Source: Sabethes cyaneus | Taxonomy: Eukaryota; Arthropoda; Insecta; Diptera; Culicidae | Direction of reading: 5' to 3' | DNA: 64,000 bases | Assembly: GCF_943734655.1 (NCBI RefSeq) | Contig: NC_071355.1 | Location: 243,559,183-243,623,182, forward strand | Part shown: positions 34,727 through 48,809 of the stretch, one piece after another | How the letters are laid out: each line of letters starts with the position of its first letter | Position numbering within the stretch: position 1 is the stretch's first letter | The notes under the pieces: generated by a model | The model's database searches: none | Seen by the model: the letters and a program-made list of their open reading frames with translations, nothing else | What the model was told of the DNA's origin: nothing | Translations under genes and position numbers: made by a program

Positions 34727-36751
34727 TAAAAACCTGATTTAATCCACCTATTGGTGAAAGGAACCTTTGTTATACGGTCTTACTTGCTTTTTGAGATAGA
34801 AATCGACACGTCTTCGGAACATAATTCATCTATTAGTTAACGTTGCATTGTGCGTTGGTTTACATAAAAATTTTGGAAATTGAATAAGCTTACAAAATTT
34901 GAACAAAATAGTAGCACTTACAAATTTTGATAGTTCTTTTTCTCATGAAATTGTTGAGTAAGTTGTTACTAATGTGGGTAAGTGCAAGTAAAAGTAAGTT
35001 GTAAGAAGAAATATTATTCTTTAACATATACATTGCGTAGTAAAGGTCTAGTTTATAGGTTTTTGAACTATGCATAATTATGCATCAATAAGGTTTTCTT
35101 GAAAAAATTTCATCAATTTTTATTAACCTTCGGTTACTCACGCTGTTGTATTCACAATAACATGTGTAGGTTTTTAAATGCCATATTTACCAATCGGTGT
35201 TTAACTAACGTATATTCTTCAAAAAAATGTTCAGCAAAATGTCTGAATTATTCAATGCAATAATACTTTAAATTTTTAGGAAAATAGATCAGCATAAACC
35301 GAGAGCACAGAAACGAAGCAAGCAGCATGTGAGGTGTAGTGTACCGCTATTGGCCCCAAACTGGAATTTTTTCACGTTACTTCATATGTCTGTATGTAGC
35401 AAAACTATCAGCAAATGTAAAATGTTTAAAATGTATCCGTCAGTTGGTAGTCGAGTAATTCGGGGTTAAAATCAGGGTATTTTTATAATCAAAGTTCTAC
35501 AGTTCCTAAACAAGCAAACATAGAGGTATACTATTTTCAGCAAAGTCGTGTATTTTTACTATTTGTATAACTTTGTAACACATGAAAAAGTCATACAACA
35601 ATTACAAAAAGAGCTAAAATAGAAAAACTGATTTTACAAATACAGAAACAATAAATAAGATTTCTCTGTCTTCGCTTCTATCTCAGGTTACAGTCTTCAG
35701 CAAAATTTCTTGTAATAATAGGCTCTAAAACTTTGCAGAACATATCAATGTGTTATATTGAAACTGAAAAAAAAATTTTTTTTTCACTTTTAGGGGGATT
35801 AATCCAAATTTAAATTGCACCAGATGAAAGAGCATTCAATTTCAAGAAACTCTTCCGAAGGTTCGATAAACTTAAAAACAAGTTTTCCTAGTCAAAACTC
35901 TAGTGCGCACGTTTTCTTTGGTTTTGGGTTATTGTGCGCGCGAGTAACTGTGTTGCAAAAGTTGGCGCGAGCGTTCAAGGATTGATATCTTTTGACCGGT
36001 AAAACCAATTCTTATGAAATTTTGTATATATATTCGTAGTGTCAAAACCTCTCGTTTGATATTAAAATAATTGAAATTAGGTAAATTATCTTGGTTAAAA
36101 TCATTATAAATTATTGTTAATTTTGGTGTGGTGTATACGATTGCCCATAACTTTCAAATTAAACGTCCAATCCAAAAACCATTCAATAGTGATCTATCCG
36201 GCTATATTACCTGCCAAATAAAACTAATAGCGCATAAATCGGTTTGGCCATCTCTGAGAAACAGGCGATCATTTGAACCTTATCAAAAATGGTTTTTTAA
36301 GGCTAACTTTTAAACTGCTTGTCCGTTTTCAATAAAACTTGGTAAAAAGTAACAGCAAGATCTTTCGTTTGGTAGTAAGATTGTTAAAATTGGTTGCGTA
36401 GTTCAAGAGAAACGCGTGTCACGTGGTTTTCACATTTTTGCTTATAACTTTTAAACGAAACGTCGGACCGCAAAGCAATTCAATAGTGATATACTAGACA
36501 ATAATACCTTTCAAACAAAAGTAAAAGCGATCAAATCGGTTTAGCCATCTTCGAGAAACAGGCGATAGAAAATGAGCTGCACATACACACATACACACAT
36601 ACACACATACACACATACACACACACACACAGACATTGCTCAGTTCGTCGAGCTCTATCGATTGGTATATGTCATTCGGCCCTGCGGGCCTCGGATCAAT
36701 TTCGTGTTTTTCGACCAATTTCTAAACCTTTGTTATATAGTATAACAAAGG
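34727..36751 (+). repeat. 2-kb repeat, tandem copy 1
   Basis: It starts TAAAAACCTGATTTAATCCA and ends with a CA-rich tract, the block CAGACATTGCTCAGTTCGTC, a GGCCCTGCGGGCCTCGGATC hairpin-like segment and a terminal small palindrome ACCTTTGTTATA/TATAACAAAGGT. The unit is then repeated immediately at 36752. No ORF is conserved between copies. Its 35340-35900 part is homologous, in inverse orientation, to the core of the CAGTAATG MITE. Confidence 0.8.
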
Positions 36752-38643
36752 TAAAAACCCGATTTAATCCACCTAGTGGTGAAAGGAACCTTTGTTATAC
36801 GGTCTTACTTGCTCTTTGAGATAGAAATCGACACGTCTTCGGACCATAATTCATCTATTGGTTAACGTTGCGTAGTGCGTTGGTTTTCATAAATATTTTG
36901 GAAATTGAATAAGTTTACAAAATATGAACAAAATAGCAGCACCTATAAATTTTGATAGGTCCTTTTTTTCATGAAATTACTGAGTAAGGGTAAGTTGGTT
37001 GTTACTAATTTGAGTAAGTGCCAGTAAAAGCAAATTGTAAAAGGAAATATTATTCTTTAACATATACATTGCGTAGTAAAAGTCTAGTTTATAGGTTTTT
37101 GAACTACGCATAAATTTCTATTTCTATTCTTTTTGATCGGCATCAATAAAGTTTTCTTGAATCAATTTCATCAATTTTTATTAACCTTCGGTTACTCACG
37201 CTGTTGCATTTTGTACAACACGTGTAGGTTTTTGAATGCCATATTGTTATAAAGTTACAAATCGCTGTTTAACTAACGTATATTATGCAATTAACTTGTT
37301 ATGAGCAAAACGCCATAATCATTCAATGCAGTAATACTTTAAATTGTTGGGAAAATGGGTCAGCATAAACTGACATCACACAAACGAAGCAATCAGCATG
37401 TGAGGTGTACCGCGATTGACCCTGAAATTTTCTCTCGTTTCTTTATAAAAAAATGGTGTCTGTATGCAGCAAAACTATCAGCAAATATAAAATGTTCAAA
37501 ATGTATCTGTTGGTGGTCGAGTCATTCGGGGTCAAAATTAAGGCACTTTTTTACTCAAAAAAAAAACAAACATAGAGGTATACTATATTCATCAAAGTTG
37601 TGTATTTTTACTATTTATATAATTTTGTAATACATGAAAAAGTCATACAACAATTAAAAAAAAGAGCTAAATAGAAAAAACTGATTTTATAAATTCATAT
37701 ACAATGAATAAGATTTTTATATCTTCGCTGAATAGATAGAAGGTTACTGTATTCAACAAAATTTCTTGTAATAATATGTTCTAAAACTTTGCAGAACACA
37801 TCAATGTGTTATATTGAAACTGAAGAAAAATATTTTTTTTATTTCACTTTTAGGGGGATTAATCAAAATTTAAATTGCACCAGACGATAGAACTTTCAAT
37901 TTCAAGAAATTCTTCCAAAGGTTCCATAAACCTAAAACCAAGTTTTCCCAGTCAAAATTCTAGTGCGCATGTCTTTTTGGCTTTGGGCCATTGTGCGCGC
38001 GACTAATCGTATTACAAAAGTTGGCGCGAGTGTTCGAGGGTTAATATCTTTTGATCGGCAAAATCGATTCTTCTGAAATTTTGCAGATATATTTACAGCA
38101 TTAAAATCTCTAATTTGATGCCAAAATAATTCAAACTAGATAAATTATCTTAGCTGAAATCGTTATAAATTATTGTAAATTTTAATGTGTTGTATTCAAT
38201 TGCTCATAACTTTCAAATTAAACGTCCAATCAAAAAAACAAATCAATAGTGATCTATTAGGTTATGTTACCTTTCAAATGAGACTAATAGCACCTAAATC
38301 GGTTTAGTCATCTGTAAGAAACAGGCGATAATTATTACCTTGTCAAAACAGGTTTTTTAAGCAAAACTTTTAAACAACTTATTTGTTTTCAATAAAATTT
38401 ACCCGAAAAATTTAGCGTTAACAAGAGCTTTTATTTGGTACTAAGATCGTTGAAATCGGTCATGTAGTTCTGGAGAAAATCGTGTCACGTAATTTTTACA
38501 TTTTTACTTATAACTTTCAAACGAAATGTCGGACCGCGAAACAATTCAATAGTGATATACTAGGCAATAATACCTTTCAAATAAAAGTAATAGCGAACAA
38601 ATCGGTTTAGCCATCTCCGAGAAACAGGCGATAGAAAAGTTGC

Positions 38644-38677
<34 letters not shown>

Positions 38678-38687
38678 TACACACATA

Positions 38688-38727
<40 letters not shown>

Positions 38728-38846
38728 TTGCTCAGTTCGTCGAACCCTGTCGACTGGTATATGTGGCTCGGCCCTCCGGGCCTCGGATCGATTTCGTGTT
38801 TTTCGACCAATTTTTAAACCTTTGTTATAGTATAACAAAGGTAAAA
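36752..38846 (+). repeat. 2-kb repeat, tandem copy 2
   Basis: Collinear with 34727-36751 from TAAAAACCCGATTTAATCCA to the ACCTTTGTTATAG/TATAACAAAGGT end, with ~85% similarity by eye and several small indels. It carries a longer CA tract (38649-38722). The shared end GTAAAAA is the junction between the copies. Confidence 0.8.
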
Positions 38847-40170
38847 ATGATCGTAAAATTTTCCATCTTTCGCAGTTTGTAGCTTCTACAACTATCATAA
38901 CATTTATTCAATTCCTGGAGGGTCGGTTTTGAGATTTCCGAGGCAAAAGTCTCATAAAACATCTGAACAAATTTTTAATGCAGCATCCTCAAAAGTGTTG
39001 CTAACTTTGCAATCATTTCTACGGGATGTCGTAAAACAAGGGTAGATCTAAGCTTTCACCAGTATCAACCAGTAATTTCAAGATACCTCGAGTCTAAGAT
39101 TGATTCGAGAATGGCTTTAATGATAATGAAAAGCGTAATAGTGTCTTAAAAAAATTGATTGAGCTACTATTCTAACTCATGAGGACTCTGATAGCTACAA
39201 GGTTAAAGAGTATACCTTAACAAGCGAGTGGTCGAGGGCTGGAATTTTCGTACAATCAGGCCATTCGATGTTAAATGACATTTGCATGGGTTTACTCTCA
39301 GATTCCTCTACATCCTTCCTCCATATTAAACTGACAATGAAGCCCCTTGCCAGGACCAGTTATTACAGTGGTACTGGCTTGAGGTGCGAAATGAAGCCTT
39401 TTTTTGGTGGGCAAATTATAATTAGACTGCGCACTTTCTTGTTCTAGATTGGTTGAAAAGCAATAAAGAAGCATAAAAAGGAAAAAGGATGAAAACACTG
39501 GCACTTAAGCACGAATAGCGCTTACTAGCTCACTCTATAGGGACACTGTGCAAAAAGAACGAAGTGAGAATACACTAGAAACATCTGGAAGATGTCAACA
39601 CATATCACAATACAGGTCGCAGTGATGATGTCCATGCAAAAAAAAAAAACGGTTCTAAGTTAAGGTTTATCAACCAGCAGTAGATGTTTTAAAGCTTGTG
39701 TTGTCTTCTTCTACGGATTATTTTGAACTGATAATTCAAAATACCCAACCGATGGCATTTACCATATCAGTCATATTAGGTTAAGCTAATAAATATTAAC
39801 TTACGTGGCAAATTTCTCTATTTTACACATATTAAAATTACATTAAGATAACGAACAGATCCATCATAGGCATTCAGGTGTATTTTACATGGAAAGCTTT
39901 CACTAATGGTAACAAATGTTGCGCTGTTACTTGTTGAAAATATCGAAATCAACCCTTTAGTAATCGAATGCAACTAAAATTTTATAGTTCTCCCTGCTTC
40001 ATGCCATATATCTTCTGAAATAAGAAGTACAAGGCAATAAACGCTTAAACTGTACCCAAGAGTCCATTACTGATCAACAAATCCTATTCTGATTTCGACT
40101 GTACATCGGTGGTTAAAGTACATTCAAAACTCATTCAATACACCAGAAAATTAAATTCGCATTTCGCTGA
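38847..40170. other. AT-rich non-coding stretch
   Basis: No protein similarity, RNA gene or repeat end recognised. Confidence 0.35.
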
Positions 40171-40179
40171 AATGGAATA

Positions 40180-41024
40180 CAGTAATGTTTCGATTTTGTC
40201 AGCCCTATGGTGAATTTTGGGCTTACAAAATGGGGAGACTGACAAAATCTACTAAACTTCTTCTACTAAAAATTGAATTTTAACCCTCAATTGGTCAACC
40301 GAAAACACAATGAACCGGACACAGCACACTGGTCCAGAACCTTTTTTGGTGCGCATTAGCTTTGGGCGAGAAAACTTGATTTTAGGTTTATCGAACCTTT
40401 GGGAGAGTTTCTTAGAATTAAAAGTTCTATCGTTCAGAGAAATTCAAGTTTTGATTAATCCCCCTAAAAGTGCAATAAACAATTTATTTTTCTTCACTTT
40501 CAATATAACACATTGCTGTGTTCTGCAAAGTTTTATAGCATATTATTACAAGAAATTTTGCTCAAGACAGTAACCTTCTATCTCTTCAGCAAAGATGGAA
40601 AAATCCTATTTCTCATAAATGCAAAATCGTTAAAATCAGTTGTTCTATTTTAGCTATTTTTGTAGTTGTTGTATGACTTTTTCAAGTTTTACAAAGTTGT
40701 ACAAATAGTAAAAATACATAACATTGCTGAATATAGTATACCTCTATCTGTGCTTGTTTAGGAAATATAGTACTTTTATTATAAAAATACCCTAGTTTTG
40801 ATCCCGAATTACTCGCAAAAAGGCATCATTTTATTCAAAAACTCTCCTCAGAGAATTAGAATACTTTCAAGCAGGCAGAAAAGTATTATAAATCTTGTTT
40901 AAAAGCACAAAAGTTAAACAAAATTTATAGGTGGACAAAATCGGGATAAAAAGCTGATAAAATCGGGGGTAGACAAAATCGGGGGTATTCAAAATCGGGA
41001 ACTGACAAAATCGAAACCTTACTG
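40180..41024 (+). mobile_element. CAGTAATG MITE, intact 845-bp copy
   Basis: The terminal inverted repeats (starting CAGTAATGTTTCGATTTTGT on the left) match the right end at 22 of 23 positions. They are flanked by TA on both sides (40178-40179, 41025-41026), as for Tc1/mariner/pogo elements. Subterminal AAAATCGGG/ACAAAATCG motifs are repeated near the right end. No transposase; non-autonomous. Confidence 0.9.
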
Positions 41025-43500
41025 TATTAGGTTCTTAGCATTCTCAAATTAGATCCTGTGAGGTTCACCAACCCTTCTTTCCGGCAGCTGCAAACCAGTG
41101 GTAACATATTTTCTCTACAGAACATGCATTCTTCATAATCCTGCCGTAACGTCCAGATTTCCCGGCCAACTACAACAAATTTTAAGTACCCCCGAACACG
41201 AAACCGGCCGGAAACGGTCATAATTCACACCACGCCGCCCATTAGCAGCTCCCAGCGGAATTGCACCACACCGGTCGGTCGGTCGGCCCTGATGGATCGG
41301 CAGTACTTTTCACTACTGTTACTTTCATTCATAAAATGAAACACACTTTTAGAAACACATTTACCATAGTTATTTACACTTCAGAGGCTCAATATCCATG
41401 CAACGCATCGGTAATAGAAAACCACCCCTTATTTGTAATAACCGGAATGCCTCTTACAATCCATCCCCCAACAGCGTTTGGTTTCTCGCAAAATGACACC
41501 GACGACGAGGACGACGACGACGACCAGGATGGTTAGTTGCCAACAGCAGGCACCAACAAAACTTGAACAAAGTACAAGGTTCTTCTATTCTAGTGCACCC
41601 TCTCCGTTGCTGTTGTTGTTGTTGTTGTTCCAGAACGCACACCAATAAAACACCACACAGCAGCAGTAGCAGCAGCAGCAGCCCTAACACTTTCACTTTT
41701 TGCCAGAGCGCACCCCGGCAGGAGCAGGATCTTGTTTGGTACAGCCTACACCGAACCCGGCACATGCGACATGATTTACGCACTTTTCCGTAGTCGTTAC
41801 TCTTGCTTCCTGGACGCAAAATAGGGTCATTCAGCCAAACAAGAGTTGCTCATCCTTTTCGACAGGTTGACAGTTTTGACAACACGTAAAATAATTTTAA
41901 TTTACAGGGTATTGATATCAGAAGTGAAAAAAAAATCCAAATAATTTCACACCTATCAATGTCAGCTGCCGTTTATCGGTATGGTCCGGTGCACCCCTAT
42001 CTGCCTATACATTTTCTAACGAGCTTCGAACCGCTCGAGTGTAGATCCGCTGTTCTAAATCGTTCCGCGCGGAGGAACGAACCCCTTCGATTCTGGTAGG
42101 TACATGACGCGTCGTCGTTCCAAGTTCTAAATCGCATTCCACTCGATCAGAACTCGCAACAGTAGGCTGCCTGCCTGGTGCTGCAGATGGCGTCTCGCAA
42201 ACAAAGGCAGCCATGGAGAAGTTTTGTAAGCGATTCTAATGGGTTCTGGTGAGATTTATGAGTCGAGCCGTCTCGGTGCAGTCGTCCGTCTGGAAAGTAT
42301 CGATTTTTCACCGTTTCGATGCGGAGTGGATCGATTTTGGTTCCGTTCGAAACTTCTTCGGAGCTGGGGTGTCCGGTCCTGTTGGACCGGTTTGTCTTCA
42401 TTATCTTCGCGTCACCTTCCCCCCGATATGAACTTCCGGAAGGAGCAAATGCGTGACTTGGGCTGTTCAAGCGAGATTAAACGCACATTGCGTGAAGGGT
42501 GTTGCAGCTTCTTAAGATTGATGGTAAGCAAAGAAGAAGGGACACGTGCCTCTAAGCTAGAAGACTTGTACAATTATGTACTTTTCCGAAGAAAGAGAAG
42601 TGCCTGGCTTCTGGGTTGATTTGTTTGTTTGCACTCTGCACCGATCCGACGTAATCCCTTCGCCTGACTAACCGAGAACAAGTTGTGTGTGGTTCTTGCG
42701 GTTTTGAATGAATAATTGAAAAGTCTTTCCAACCAAGGGGGTTGTGCGACGCACAACGAAAGATTGATGATCGTTGGTGGTTGGAATAAATCAATTTTAT
42801 GAACTACCGACTGAATCCCGGGTGTAAAGAAATTCGAGCCCAATTACACTTAAGCTTGGTGGATTCTAATTTAATTTAATTGACCAACACAAATAGAACC
42901 AAAATGAGATTCTTTTAAAATTCCACTCTATGACAAATGTGTGAAAATCTTCCGAGTGACGGTTCATTTATGATTGTCATCTAACACGAAACTAGTCCAA
43001 CAAAAAAAGAATAGATTCCATTCGTCACCCATAATTGTGAGAAAAGATTCCATTTTACTTGTAACAATGCATCATCATCAGCAGCAGCAACAGCAACAGC
43101 ATCAGCATAGGCAGAAGTAACAGCAGGGGCTTCCAGGCTTGCCACGCTTCCGGAGCGATGCGAGGAGGGACGGAACCGGCTTTTTTATCGTGCCAAAGAA
43201 CGACGACGAACGTAAGCCGTCTCGCCACCCCTCGCGTGGTAGTATTTTGACTGCCGTTTAAATGTAAATATCGGGTGCGCGAGTTTATGTAGAAAAGACT
43301 AGGCTCTTCCGAAAAACAGAAACGAAAAATCGAGAAGGGAATTGTGCAAATCTTTCCAGGCACGAGCATACTGCTAACACGCACAGCATGGCCTGGATGG
43401 ACGCAGTTAGCAGCCTACGGTTTTTGTTCGATGCTCGCTCGTTGAGATGAATTTTTAATCAGACTAGCGGAACGGTTGCGGACGAATCAAGTACTAAAGT
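41025..43500. other. GC-richer island
   Basis: Contains GTCGGTCGGTCGG near 41273-41286, GAC/GAT runs near 41500, CTGTTGTTG near 41606-41630, CAGCAG runs near 41660-41682 and 43080-43100. Triplet runs make long but unconvincing frames on the minus strand. A 13-codon candidate (MASRKQRQPWRSF) at 42187-42225 on the plus strand ends at a GTAAGC donor; see findings. No recognised gene. Confidence 0.35.
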
Positions 43501-43889
43501 GTGCCATTTTATTTTGGCTATGAAAATCAATTATCTGGGTCTCAGTATGAAAACCTGACGTCTAAGATAACTCAAACAAAACATTCATCCATCCAAATAA
43601 ACCATCCATTCAACAGTTTGTCGACTCAGTTTAAAGGTTTCCAGATAAAGAGCATAAAAACGGTTGAATCGCGGCCCGATTTAAACCGAGATAACACCAG
43701 TTCTGTAGTTGGGATTAAAAATTGAAATATTTTCGTATTTTATTTTTTTTCAAATTGCGACTCTTAAAAATACCATTCTTAATTCGAAATTTGAAAAAAT
43801 TTAAAAATGAATTTCAACATTTTAGCATTCTTATATGTGTTCTAAGGCTCTCAGTTGACAGAGGTCTATGAAATCTGGCTCTGGCTATG
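43501..43889. other. AT-rich stretch
   Basis: Nothing recognised. Ends at a SINE tail fragment. Confidence 0.35.
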
Positions 43890-43957
43890 AAATCTGTCGT
43901 TTTGTAAACAGAAGGTTAAGCTTCGATAACGGAATGTAGCACTTAGGCTTTGCTTTT
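43890..43957 (+). repeat. SINE 3' tail fragment
   Basis: Matches the 3' end of the 7732/21944 SINE subfamily: AACAGAAGGTTAAGCTTCGA then TAACGGAATGTAGCAC and GGCTTTGCTTTT. The head with Pol III boxes is missing. Confidence 0.75.
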
Positions 43958-44449
<492 letters not shown>

Positions 44450-44556
44450 ACAAACAGACAAAAATACAAAACAAAAAACACAAAGATGCAAGTGCTAAGG
44501 TGACCAAGAAAAAAGCAATAAAAGGAGACGGACCACAGTAAGTGGCCAACGCATTA

Positions 44557-44790
44557 CAGTAATGTTCCGATTTTGTCAGCTCCCGATTTTATCAGTTTTT
44601 TATCCAGATTTTGTCAGCCTTTAAATTTTGTTTAACTTTTGTGTTTTTAAACATGATTTATAAAACTTTTCAGCCTGCTTGAAACTATTCTGATTCTCTG
44701 GAAAAAGTTTATGAATACAATGATGCCTTCTTGCGAGTAATTCGGGGTCAAAGTTAGGGTATTTTTATTGTAAAAGTTCTATAGTTCCAC
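44557..44790 (-). mobile_element. CAGTAATG MITE, truncated inverted copy
   Basis: Starts after TA with CAGTAATGTTCCGATTTTGT and follows the right-end sequence of the 40180-41024 copy in reverse orientation, to about 44788. There the homology stops abruptly and the GAGTCC array begins. Confidence 0.8.
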
Positions 44791-47075
44791 ATTTCGAAAA
44801 GTCTACAAAAAGAATTCAAAAGGAGATCAAAAAGAGTTCCTAAAGGGTCCAAAAAGAGTTCGAAAAGTGCACGAAAAAAGTACGAAAAACTCCAAAGAAG
44901 TCCAAAAGAGGGTTAAAAAGCCTAAAAAGAATTCAGAAAAGTCTAAAAAGAGTCTAAAAAAGTCCAATAAAGTACAGAAATAACTCTAAGAAGATTAAAA
45001 CACGAGTACAGTACGAGTCTAAAAATAGTTCAACAAAAGTCCACAAAGTGCAATGCAGTTTAAAAAGAGTCCAGAGTGGACTCTCGCGGAGCCAGGGTAG
45101 ACTAAACAAAGTCTTGAAAATCTTGAAAGGCTTCAGTAAGTTCCAAAGAGAGTCCAAAAAAGCTCAAAACAGCTTCAAAAAGAGTTTAAAAAGAATCCAA
45201 AGGGTCCAAAAAGAGTTCGAAGAGAGTCATAAAAGAGTATAAAAGAATTTTAAAGTGAGTCCACAAAAGAGTTCAAAAAATGCGAAAGGTGTCCAAACAG
45301 AGTCCAGAAAGAGACAAAAAAGTGCAAAATGAGACCAACTAAAGTCAGAGTTCATAGTTCATAACGTCTCCAAAACGAGTCTAAAAAGTGTCCAAAATGA
45401 GTTTCTAAAATGTCCACAATACAGAGTCTAAACGGAGTCCTAAGTGTAGACAATTATTGAAAACGACGTTTATTTGTGAGTTTCTCGAATGCTAATAATC
45501 GGTTTTACACTGAATATCAATTCATCACTCTTCACTCATCAATCACTCTTATATCAATTTCTACTATTTGATTTCTACTACATCTGCTACGTAAATGAGT
45601 TCATGAAATCCAAAAAGAGTTCGAAAAAAATTAAAAAAATATCCTGAAAGTGTTTAAAGTATCTAAAACAAGTCCAAAAAGAGTCCAAATAGAGACCAAA
45701 AAGAGTTTAAAAGGAGTACAAGTCCAAAAAGTGTCATAAAACTACAAAGAAACTAAAACAAGTTCAAAACCAGTCCATATAGAGTCTAAAAATAGAGAAA
45801 GGGTCTAAATAGTAACCAAAGAGAGCCTAAAAAGTCCGAAAAGGGTCCAAAAAGAATGCAAAATAAGTCTAAAAGGAGTTAAAAAGTCTGAAAAGAGTCA
45901 AAGATTTGAGAATCTAAGACAAGTCCAAAAAGGATCTAAAAAGAGTTCAAAAAACTCCAAAAAGAGTACTGAAAGAGTCTAAAAATGCAAAAAAAGTGCG
46001 AAAGAGTTCAAGAAGAGACAAAAAGAGCTTAAAAAGAGTTCAAAAAATGCCAAAAAAGAGCCAAAAAACTAAAAAGACTCTAAAACAAGTCCAAAAAGGG
46101 TTCAAATAGAGTCTAACGAAGTATGAAAAAAATTTAAAAAGAGTCTAAAAAGTGTCTAAAGAATTCAAAAAAGTTCGAAATGAGTTCAATAGGTGTCCAA
46201 AAGGAATGGAATGGAACAAAAAAAGTTCCAAAATAGTCCAAAAGAGTCCGATAAGAGTCTAAAAAGAGTCCATTGAAAGTCCAAAGAAAAAAGAGTTCAA
46301 AGATCCAATAAGAGTTTTAAAAGAATCCAAAAGGAGTCCGAAAACATTCCAAAAAGAGTTTGAAAACAGTTCAAAAGGAGTACAAAATAAGTTAAAAAAG
46401 TTCGCACAGAGTCTAGAAGAAGTCCACAAAGAGTCTGAAGATTTCAAAAAAGACTCAAAACAGTTCAAAGGAGTCCAAAAATAGTCAAAAAGATGCCCAG
46501 TAAAGTCCAAAAATAGTTTAAAAAAAGTTCGATAAGATTACAAAAAGAGCTCAAAAAGAGTTCGAAAAGGATACAAAATCAGTCTAAAAAGAAGCTAAAG
46601 AGTCCGAAAAGAATACAAAAAGAATCCAAAATCCAATAATAAAAAAATTGGACACTTTAAGAAAGGTAGAAAAAAGTTTCAAAACAAATTCCAAAAGAAT
46701 CCACAAAATGTCCAAAACAGTCTAGCAAGAGTCTAGAGAGAGCTCAAGAAGCGTTTTAAAAGAGTTCAAAAATAGTCCAAAACAAGTAAAAAAGGAATTT
46801 ATCCGTATTCTTATCCTTATCCTTATATTAGTCCAACAATAATGCAACTAGAGCCAAAAGGGCGTCCAAATAAGGCGCCAAAAAGTACAACAAGTCCGAA
46901 AAGAGTCCAAAACGGATTGGAATTTTTTTTTTAAAAGTGTCAAAAAAGTTTCCAAAAACAGTGCATACCATACATCGATCCTAAAAAAAACACACATAGT
47001 CTAAAAATAACTTAAGAGTTCAAGAGGGACAGAGCGAGTGAGTGAGTGAGAAAGAGAGAGAGACATCTGACATAA
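44791..47075. repeat. Degenerate A-tract array, AAAAAGAGTCC type
   Basis: About 2.2 kb of diverged ~11-bp units around AAAAAGAGTCC on the plus strand. It is interrupted at ~45440-45600 by non-repetitive DNA and near 46800 by CCTTAT repeats. It runs into GAGTGAGTGAGAGAGA near 47035. The occasional open frames are repeat artefacts. Confidence 0.9.
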
Positions 47076-48580
47076 TAGATAGTCTTAAGATCAACTGCGT
47101 AGAATGGCTGGAAGCGCGATGAAATTTCCCATACCTTTGCAATTAAACATCAGTAAGTACATTAGGAAAACAGCAATTGTATCAATCACTCAAATAAATC
47201 GAATTTTGTAATTGCCCATTTGTCACACCCTTCGGTAGAAAAACAAACCATTTTATCTACTTATCAAATTTCAGTTTCCGCCCTTATCGCTCCATTCAAT
47301 TCCTGTCCAAAGACAAAATCCCTTCCCGTTAGCTTGCTTCACGCTTCGTTCACCACTCTTTGAACCCACCGACTTACTTCGTCACTTCTTTCCCTGGGTT
47401 CTGATTAGCTTCCCAAACTTCTTCCCTGCAGAACTTTAGTACGACAGCTAAGCCCCCTCCGGGCTTTCACCGGACGGTCGGCGGTGGTGGCCGTACAGAA
47501 CTCGATTACTTTTGATGTTTCCCCAAAACAAAACGAAACCGGCCGCAAGTCCCCCATCGGGCAAGGTGATGAAACGCAGCTGTTTTGGTTCTCCGATCCG
47601 GTCCGGCGCGCCAGTTGGTGTGCGTCGTGGTGTTTGATTTTACCGTAAATGCAGTTTCCATCTGTCAACCAGACCCCATCACATCGTTCCGTTTCCGGGT
47701 GGAGTTGGGGTGGCTGGCTATACAAGAAATCCTAAACGATATTGCTTATGCATTCATGCTTCCCGCTGATTTTGATGGTTTCTTGTCTCTTGTTGGGTTC
47801 TGTTCTTGCTGCTAACCTGCAAAGTTTGCTTGCTTTTTTCGACGGAATGGTAACGGGATGGGGGGAGATATTTCTCCCCCAAAAGATTCCATCAGCAACT
47901 CCACAATCGAACAGTAGTAGGCATTGAACATTGAACAGACCATCATCGTAGGGTGGGAGAGGGAATACATTATCGATGCGTCTGGGGATCAAATTATCCC
48001 CGAGTCGTCCCGGGGTAGTTTTGGTCATTATTGGTTCATTGTTTGAGTAAATTGGAATTCATTGTTGATGTCGAGCGAATGGCACTTGAGCAGCTCGTGC
48101 CAAATCGCTTGACAAGTAAATTCTCTCCACCTTGCCCAGGATTGGATCAACAGATTACTTGTTTGCGAAGAAGATGGATGCTTGGCGATGTTGTCTGTTT
48201 TAGTCTAAATACCAGAAGCACCCGAAACCTTGTTAATCGAGTGGAATGTTTAGGTAGTAAGGAAATACTTGGAATGTTCTACAATATTTAGCAACAAAAA
48301 ATAATTTAGTATCTAATATAAAAGCTTCAGAGTAAAATTTTCGAAAAAATAAAAAAATTCGAAAAATAATAATAAAATATTATTTTACAGTTTGAAGAAA
48401 AAAATTCATCAGTCTGTTTTAACAAAATCTACTAAAAAGTTCAGGATAGGAATAAGGAATAAGGATAAAATTGTTTAAAAATTTAAATTTGAGTGACGCT
48501 CAGAAAACTACTAGAAAGTTGAGCACCACTCGAACGAATGTTCGAGTAAGCAAAGACACCCATCAGCATCACAAGAAAAT
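47076..48580. other. Mixed island and AT-rich DNA downstream of navigator exons
   Basis: 47250-48050 is GC-richer, 48280-48480 very AT-rich. Relative to the minus-strand navigator exons this is the following intron. No further navigator exon was recognised here. Confidence 0.4.
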
Positions 48581-48592
48581 TCGAGTACTTAC

Positions 48593-48701
48593 CGATTGGT
48601 CATGTCGGCTGGTGGTGCATGAATTTCGACTTTCGTTGTTTGCTGCTGGTGGATATACGCTACTGGCGCTGTTTTCTGCCGGATCGGTTGTTTATATCGA
48701 C
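48593..48701 (-). CDS. sick: Neuron navigator (sickie/NAV) exon, end of CH domain
   Basis: The exon follows 48810-48936 across a 108-bp intron. The acceptor TTCGCTTTCACAG precedes GTCGATATAAACAA, which joins with the preceding exon's A to give L-S-R-Y-K-Q, the signature end of the navigator CH domain. It continues PIRQKTAPVAYIHQQQTTKV to MTNR and ends at donor GTAAGTACT, phase 2. The glutamine-containing segment after RYKQ resembles the low-complexity stretch after the CH domain in NAV proteins. The next exon (lower coordinates) was not found. Confidence 0.75.
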
Positions 48702-48809
48702 CTGTGAAAGCGAAGACACAAACCCGTACGGGGACGGTGAGTGGTGAGTAGGATGTAACGGCGATCGGTGTCGCCTTTAAGCGGAATCGAAGGGAAACTA
48801 TACACTTAC

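Noticed and set aside
36494..38898. Frames with VCVC or THTH runs near 36.6 and 38.7 kb
   Set aside because: CA tracts inside the 2-kb repeat copies.
41454..41819. 121-codon minus-strand frame with a leucine run and glutamine run
   Set aside because: The hydrophobic and Q segments come from CTG/CAG/GTT triplet runs; no homologue recognised and no splice support.
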